A stretch of DNA of 64,000 bases from positions 2,343,001-2,407,000 of the forward strand of contig NZ_OY781981.1 of assembly GCF_963677565.1 (NCBI RefSeq), in the 5' to 3' direction. This document shows positions 59,395-64,000 of the stretch, piece by piece. The notes beneath the pieces were generated by a model. It did not search any database, was not told the origin of the DNA, and saw nothing but the letters and a program-made list of their open reading frames with translations. The DNA comes from an uncultured Draconibacterium sp. Its GTDB lineage: Bacteria; Bacteroidota; Bacteroidia; Bacteroidales; Prolixibacteraceae. The position numbers were made by a program, and so were the translations under genes. Position 1 is the stretch's first letter; every line of letters begins with the position of its first letter.

Positions 59395-60078
59395 TTATTC
59401 CTGGTTTAAATCGAATTTGTAACCAACGCCGTATATGGTTTTAATATAATCGGTGCACCCTTTTTTTATCAGCTTTTTTCGCAGGTTTTTTATGTGACCG
59501 TAAATAAAATCGTACGAGTCGGCAATGTCCATGTAATCGCCCCAAAGATGCTGCGCCAAGCCGGTTTTGGTAATTACCTTGTTTTTGTTGGCCACAAAAA
59601 ACTGAAGCAACTCGTATTCTTTTTTAGTTAGTTGCAGTTCGTTGTCGTTTACAAAAACCTGATGCGAATCGGGGAGGATTTTTATTTCGTTAATCAATAT
59701 ATGATTGTCTCCATCGAAATTTATTCGCCGGTTAATCGATTTCAGGTGTGCATTTAATTCGGCCAGGTGAAAAGGTTTTGTAAGGTAATTATCAGCACCG
59801 ATTTCAAGTCCTTCAATTCTGTTGTCCACCGAATCACGCGCCGAAATGATGATAATCCCCATTTTTTTATTATCCTTTTTTACCTGCCGGATAAGATCGA
59901 GGCCGCTGCCTCCAGGCAAATTAATATCCACCAGAATACAGTCGTAAAAATGGATATCAAGATGCTCGGCCGCTGTATGGTAATCGTAGGCAGTTTCACA
60001 AACATAACCTTCGTCGGTCAGGTACTGAAAAATGGAATCGGATAAAGCTATTTCGTCTTCTATAATAAGAATCTTCAT
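59395..60078 (-). CDS. OmpR/PhoB-family response regulator
   Basis: The 227-residue protein has a receiver domain (about 1-120; IIEDE at 5-9, phospho-Asp51 in ILVDINLPGGSG, Lys in YLTKPFHLAE) and a C-terminal winged-helix DNA-binding domain (about 130-225; LTKKEYELLQFFVANKNKVI, GHIKNLRKKLIKKG, IYGVGYKF). It precedes its kinase (24-base gap). The set of target genes cannot be told from the sequence; hemA lies downstream on the same strand, but nothing links it directly. Confidence 0.95.
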   Translation of the reverse strand: MKILIIEDEIALSDSIFQYLTDEGYVCETAYDYHTAAEHLDIHFYDCILVDINLPGGSGLDLIRQVKKDNKKMGIIIISARDSVDNRIEGLEIGADNYLTKPFHLAELNAHLKSINRRINFDGDNHILINEIKILPDSHQVFVNDNELQLTKKEYELLQFFVANKNKVITKTGLAQHLWGDYMDIADSYDFIYGHIKNLRKKLIKKGCTDYIKTIYGVGYKFDLNQE

Positions 60079-60168
60079 GCATGCTTATTTTCAAATTGCA
60101 ATATAATAACTTTAAAGCTTCTGTCGTCATTTGTTCCCGACGAGTTGGTTTTATGGTTATCTTGCAGC

Positions 60169-60459
60169 ATGCTTAAAAATAATCTTTGCTGTCGAATATA
60201 TCCCGTTGTCATCATTCTTATCTCTGCACTGATAAGCATGGGGATTTTTTATTTTAAGGAAGAAACAACTGTCTTGAAAATATTCTCTGCCAGGGGAGCC
60301 TTTTTTGATTTTTTGGGAATTAGTTTTGCCATCGCAATACTTCCTGTTGCATTGTTTTATTATTTAAGCGACAAAGAAAAATTTGAAAAATCGGCCAGAC
60401 CATTGTCACTGCTGGGATTTCTCCCTGCTCTGGTTTACATGATTATTCTTCTTTTTTAG
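60169..60459 (+). CDS. Small integral membrane protein of unknown function
   Basis: This 96-residue protein is very hydrophobic, with helices at about 11-33, 45-68 and 79-96. I start it at ATG 60169 (MLKNNLCCRIYPVVII); an ATG at 60145 in frame is also possible and gives 104 residues. No family is recognised. It is divergent from the response regulator and 89 bases upstream of the CE15-type gene, so possible co-transcription with the latter cannot be excluded. Confidence 0.55.
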   Translation: MLKNNLCCRIYPVVIILISALISMGIFYFKEETTVLKIFSARGAFFDFLGISFAIAILPVALFYYLSDKEKFEKSARPLSLLGFLPALVYMIILLF

Positions 60460-60548
60460 CAAAAAACGATATAACTGTTTCACTTTTAGGGTTGTTTACA
60501 TAAAATTTTTCTAACTTAACAATCTATCAACTATTAACCTAAAAGGAA

Positions 60549-62708
60549 ATGAAAGCTTATTGGCAAGTTTCTTTCTGGCTGTTTATCTTCTTGGCCAGCC
60601 AATCAATTTATTGTAATGCAGATACATCAATACTAACTGCTCAATTCACAAGCGAAAAAATTGTAATTGACGGTGATGCGGAACATGTATGGGGCAAAGC
60701 GTCTTTTCAACCTATCGCAAAATTGATGAGTATAGTCACAACTAATGAGGCAAATGGAACAGTTCAATCTCTATGGGATGGAGCTCTGCTTTATATATTT
60801 ATTACGGTGGAAGATAGGGATGTTTCAACGGATGCAAAACAAATATACAATCAGGATGGGATCAGTGTATTTGTCGACTTATATAACGATAAGTTCCCCA
60901 AATACGAAGAGGATGATGTTCAGATCATAGTAAATGCCAAAGGCGAAAGCAGATCTAATGGTACCGACGCTGCTCGTTTTGCAGGAGCTGCCGCTCTCCC
61001 AATTGTGGATTCGAATGGGGATCAAATTGGATATACCGTTGAGATGGCTTACCAAATTGGTGGCAGGCCAATGGAAAACGGTACTGAAATCGGGTTTGAA
61101 GTTGGTATAAATAATGCGGATTCAGAAAGCAAAAAAGTAACAAATCGAATCTTCTGGAGTTCTTCTGAAAATAAAGGACTGGACGATAATTCGTACTGGG
61201 GAACTATTGTATTACAAGGGTTCGATGAACAATCACTTAAAGCACTCGATTTATATAGTTTAAAGAACAATTTAAAAAAGGCAAAAGAAATGCCATTCGG
61301 CATTTGGCAGAGTGAGACAGAACATAAGCAGGCCATTCAGCAAGGAGAGAAAGCGATAAAGTCAAACGACCAGAAAATCATATACTCAGCAGACACGCAG
61401 TTAGCCGAAGCCATAAATAAATTGCGTCGTAAAGGAGTTTATTCTGATCCGTATGATCTTCCGAAAATTAGTCATCTACCAGACCCTTTTACTTTCCGGG
61501 ATGGCCGCCGTGTTGAAAGTCAACAAGATTGGAAAGAACGTGCTGAAGAAATCAAAAGTCTTGCAGAATATTACGAGTATGGAATCATGCCTGATCAACC
61601 TGAAAAAGTATCAGCAACATTGGACGGAACAACATTGAATATAGAAGTAGTGGATCAGGGGAAAACTGTGAAATTCGATGCCCGGCTTTTTCTTCCCGAT
61701 TCAGCCCATCAAAATATAGGTACTCAGTATCCGGTAATTGTCAGTATCGACTTTTCCTCGGGTAGAGCAGACACTGTATATACCAATGCGGGTTATGCTT
61801 TACTTAGCTTTCGTTATACTTCAGTGGCCAGTGATAACAATGAGCACACAGGACCATTTTATGAACTCTATCCTTATAATATTACTAGCGGTTCTGATGC
61901 CGGAACTTTGCTGGCCTGGGCCTGGGGAGCATCGCGATGTGTAGATGCACTTGAATATCTTTCAAAACAAGAAGAAAAAGTAGTCAGTCAGCTGGATTTA
62001 AATAAACTGGTAGTTACGGGTTTTTCTCGTTGCGGGAAAGCCTCGTTGTTGGCTGGTCTCTTCGACGACAGGTTTGGAGTGGTGAGTCCGGGAGCTTCGG
62101 GAAGTGGTGGTGCTGCGGTTTTTCGTTATGCTTCTTTCGGAAATAAAGCCCACCAAAAGCCGCCATATGGAAACGAATACGACTGGGGGACTTCACCGGG
62201 CTGCGAGGTGTTGGGTGACCGAATCCGCCACCAGGGATATAACGCCAACACCATGCTGGCCCGTTTTCTCAATCCGGGGCGCATGTATAAAACAAACAGC
62301 TATGGTTATGCAGAAAGGTTACCATACGATCATCACGAGATTGTTGCGGCTATTGCTCCTCGTGCCGTACTAATTACAACTGCTGTTGATGATTATGCGA
62401 ACAATGCAGAAGGAGATGCTATTAGCTATGAAGGAGCGAAACCGATTTATGAGTTCCTTGGTGTTTCGCACCATTTAGGATTAAACATACGTACAACAGG
62501 AGAAGCCGGTCCATTTGGTGGTGGACACTGGTTAAGTGATCAGCAAAAACGGAATCTGATAGCTTTTGCCAATAGCATCTTTTTTCAAAAACCTCTTTCC
62601 GAAAAGTTTCAGGATGAATGCTATACCAATCCCTATTTGCCAACTTTCGACAAGTACTATGGAGGCATTCAAGAAATGATGCCTTGGCGGATAAAAGTAG
62701 AAAACTGA
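60549..62708 (+). CDS. Secreted CBM9-like / CE15 glucuronoyl esterase-like protein
   Basis: The 719-residue protein has a signal peptide (about 1-24), a CBM9-like carbohydrate-binding domain (about 28-225; IDGDAEHVWGKASF, TVQSLWDGALLYIFI) and, after a helical linker, a CE15-type alpha/beta-hydrolase domain (about 330-705). The nucleophile elbow is VTGFSRCGKAS with Ser493, and the catalytic His660 is in GGHWLSDQ. YDWGTSPGCEVLGDRIRHQG matches the family block seen in glucuronoyl esterases. Such enzymes split ester bonds between glucuronic acid on xylan and lignin alcohols. The acidic triad member is not certain by eye. No glycoside hydrolases or SusCD genes are adjacent, so it stands outside a typical polysaccharide locus. 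Confidence 0.85.
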   Translation: MKAYWQVSFWLFIFLASQSIYCNADTSILTAQFTSEKIVIDGDAEHVWGKASFQPIAKLMSIVTTNEANGTVQSLWDGALLYIFITVEDRDVSTDAKQIYNQDGISVFVDLYNDKFPKYEEDDVQIIVNAKGESRSNGTDAARFAGAAALPIVDSNGDQIGYTVEMAYQIGGRPMENGTEIGFEVGINNADSESKKVTNRIFWSSSENKGLDDNSYWGTIVLQGFDEQSLKALDLYSLKNNLKKAKEMPFGIWQSETEHKQAIQQGEKAIKSNDQKIIYSADTQLAEAINKLRRKGVYSDPYDLPKISHLPDPFTFRDGRRVESQQDWKERAEEIKSLAEYYEYGIMPDQPEKVSATLDGTTLNIEVVDQGKTVKFDARLFLPDSAHQNIGTQYPVIVSIDFSSGRADTVYTNAGYALLSFRYTSVASDNNEHTGPFYELYPYNITSGSDAGTLLAWAWGASRCVDALEYLSKQEEKVVSQLDLNKLVVTGFSRCGKASLLAGLFDDRFGVVSPGASGSGGAAVFRYASFGNKAHQKPPYGNEYDWGTSPGCEVLGDRIRHQGYNANTMLARFLNPGRMYKTNSYGYAERLPYDHHEIVAAIAPRAVLITTAVDDYANNAEGDAISYEGAKPIYEFLGVSHHLGLNIRTTGEAGPFGGGHWLSDQQKRNLIAFANSIFFQKPLSEKFQDECYTNPYLPTFDKYYGGIQEMMPWRIKVEN

Positions 62709-62748
62709 TAACTGGCTTTGCCTATCTCTCCATCAAAATGGCTAATAA

Positions 62749-63240
62749 TTATTCAGGAGTCGAATCGTTGGCTTCTTCTACTTTCTGGCGTTTAAAAATA
62801 TAACGTGTAATAAAAATACCATTAGTATCATCAGCACCTCCGTAGCTTTCAACACCTGTATTTACAAAAGCCAGTTCCCAGCCCTGATTCATCATGTCGT
62901 TAATTTTAGATGTCAGCAATGCATCGTTCGAAGCAATGTTCTGAAAGCGGATACCTGCAACGTTAAAAAAGTTAAGCAATTTGGTTTCGTCGTAATCCTT
63001 GATACGGATTTCGTCCCGGTCGCTTTTGTTGCGGTCGCCGTTTTCTGCGGTTTGCCTTGTGGTGAATTCTTTGTAATCTACCTCTGCGTCAGTAGAAATT
63101 AATCTTGAACGGCCAACACCACTCGGGATGATCGATTCGATAGTGGTAACTATTTTTACCTCGTATTGCGGAGTTTCCTGCCCGGTTGCTGCCGGCGCTA
63201 AAACTAACGCCAAAAGGATGAACATAAGTACCTGTTTCAT
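62749..63240 (-). CDS. Secreted protein of unknown function, paralogue of the next gene
   Basis: The 163-residue protein has a signal peptide (1-20, cleavage TGQ/ET region) and a small beta-rich domain. Conserved between the two copies are IVTTIESIIPSGVGRSRLIS, VDYKEFTTRQTA, IRIKDYDETKLLNFFN, GIRFQNIASNDALLTSKIND and GWELAFVNTGVES. The GWEL motif and domain size recall DUF4177-like proteins, but this is not certain. It is 48 bases downstream of its paralogue on the same strand, so co-transcription is likely. Expected location is the periplasm or outside. Confidence 0.75.
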   Translation of the reverse strand: MKQVLMFILLALVLAPAATGQETPQYEVKIVTTIESIIPSGVGRSRLISTDAEVDYKEFTTRQTAENGDRNKSDRDEIRIKDYDETKLLNFFNVAGIRFQNIASNDALLTSKINDMMNQGWELAFVNTGVESYGGADDTNGIFITRYIFKRQKVEEANDSTPE

Positions 63241-63288
63241 TTTATTATAAGTTTTTGTGATTTATAACTGTTTTGGAATGATGAGATC

Positions 63289-63813
63289 TTATTCTTTAAT
63301 CTCTTTTCTGAAATAATATCTTGTTAGAAATAATCCGTTCGGATCGTTAGCACTTTCGCTGTCGTCATCAAGCAATGCTTTGAAAATTTCTTTCTTAACA
63401 CTGGCATTGGCCATTTTGCTTTCAACGCCTGTTTTTACATCATACAATTCCCAGCCGTTGGCAAGCATGTCGTTAATTTTTGAAGTAATCAGTGCATCGT
63501 TTGATACAATATTCTGAAACCGAATCCCTCCTTCGTTGTATAAGTTCAGTAACTTGGTTTCTTCATACTCCTTAATGCGAATGTTGTTTCGTTTGCTTTT
63601 GTTTTTGTCCTTTTTGGCAGCCGTTTGTTGTGAAGTGAAATCCTCGTAATTTACTTCTACCACCGGTGAAATCATTCGCGATCTTCCCAGCCCACTTGGA
63701 ACAAGCGATTCAATGCAAGTAACGATTTGAATGTCGTAATTTGGTTGTTGCGCATGTGCCAGAATTGGGAAACAAAAAAGAACCATTAATGCAATTCGAA
63801 TTTTGAGGTGCAT
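63289..63813 (-). CDS. Secreted protein of unknown function, tandem paralogue
   Basis: The 174-residue protein starts at ATG 63813 (MHLKIRIALMVLF). An in-frame ATG at 63843 would lie at the promoter and precede the signal peptide by ten residues. The signal peptide is cleaved near AHA/QQ. The domain repeats that of the neighbouring copy (IVTCIESLVPSGLGRSRMIS, GIRFQNIVSNDALITSKIND, GWELYDVKTGVES) with an extra 15-20 residue insertion near 132-150 (KKEIFKALLDDDSES). Tandem duplication followed by divergence is evident. Function is unknown. Confidence 0.75.
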   Translation of the reverse strand: MHLKIRIALMVLFCFPILAHAQQPNYDIQIVTCIESLVPSGLGRSRMISPVVEVNYEDFTSQQTAAKKDKNKSKRNNIRIKEYEETKLLNLYNEGGIRFQNIVSNDALITSKINDMLANGWELYDVKTGVESKMANASVKKEIFKALLDDDSESANDPNGLFLTRYYFRKEIKE

Positions 63814-63840
63814 ATTATGATGAATTATGTTTAGCAAAGG

Positions 63841-63848
63841 CAAATATA
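63841..63848 (-). promoter_or_regulatory. -7 promoter element (TATATTTG, minus strand) for the tandem paralogues
   Basis: CAAATATA on the plus strand reads TATATTTG on the minus strand, a consensus -7 element 27 bases upstream of the ATG at 63813. Transcription would start near 63834, which excludes the in-frame ATG at 63843. Confidence 0.5.
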
Positions 63849-64000
63849 CCCAAATCTTTTATTTCACATAAAGTAGAGGACTAAAATATATGGAGCAGCT
63901 TTTGTATTGAGTTATTCACCAACCGTTGTGGAATCAAATTGTCAATACTGGCGGGGAGCATTGAGAATTTTTTCTATCTTTCCGCAACAAAACTCAATTA

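Noticed and set aside
1..64000. tRNA or rRNA genes
   Set aside because: The gaps between genes showed no cloverleaf with T-arm consensus (GGTTCGAATC type) and no rRNA-like conserved segments.

Overview
The window looks like chromosomal DNA of a member of the phylum Bacteroidota, most likely class Bacteroidia (Marinilabiliales/Prolixibacteraceae-like; the order is an inference). Supporting signs are a type IX secretion C-terminal domain (gliding-motility type B), DUF1573, DUF4290, DUF2061 and DUF6261 proteins, an OmpP1/FadL porin, PAS-rich hybrid histidine kinases, a HemC-HemD fusion, and promoters of the Bacteroidota type (TAnnTTTG at -7, TTG about 15-23 bases upstream). Base composition is moderately AT-rich. 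I see no rRNA, tRNA, CRISPR array, prophage or intact insertion sequence.

Layout. 1-1.4 kb: a two-component pair, cut by the window edge. 1.6-7.4 kb: DUF1573 protein, MeaB GTPase, dihydrolipoyl dehydrogenase and a FadL-type porin. 7.4-12 kb: a palindromic direct repeat, a lipoprotein plus serpin pair, and an ECF sigma factor overlapping a membrane/beta-barrel protein. 12.4-15.8 kb: pta-ackA. 15.8-25.4 kb: two large paralogous PAS hybrid kinases, one split by a frameshift, around a small STAS-like gene and a DUF6261 remnant. 25.5-29.9 kb: transketolase, SerA-type dehydrogenase and a Crp/Fnr regulator. 30-37 kb: grpE-dnaJ, a TlpA thioredoxin, DUF4290-murA and a UvrD/PcrA helicase. 37.4-42.3 kb: accessory-like DNA with a T9SS-exported protein, membrane proteins, a mazEF toxin-antitoxin pair and an unusual array of hairpins. 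42.3-44.5 kb: an EF-G paralogue. 44.8-51 kb: a sulfite-reduction operon (DUF2061, siroheme dehydrogenase, cysJ, cysI, SDR protein, cobA). 51.5-57.9 kb: a haem operon (hemA, hemCD, hemB, hemL, hemE). 58-64 kb: a second two-component system, a CBM9-CE15 esterase and two tandem secreted paralogues.

How the genes work together. cysJ and cysI reduce sulfite to sulfide. cobA and the precorrin-2 dehydrogenase make siroheme for CysI from uroporphyrinogen III, which the haem operon next door supplies from glutamyl-tRNA. The two tetrapyrrole operons converge, with only a small membrane-protein gene between them. pta-ackA interconverts acetyl-CoA and acetate with ATP gain, and MeaB implies a methylmalonyl-CoA mutase elsewhere.

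The most striking observation is in the 5' leader of the sulfite-reduction operon. It holds an apparently undescribed transcription attenuator: a 29-codon reading frame with seven Met and four Cys codons, then an intrinsic terminator, with a 9-bp alternative helix that links the end of the leader frame to the terminator's left arm. Second is the tandem hairpin array between mazEF and the EF-G gene, in which the stem sequence changes from unit to unit while pairing is kept.
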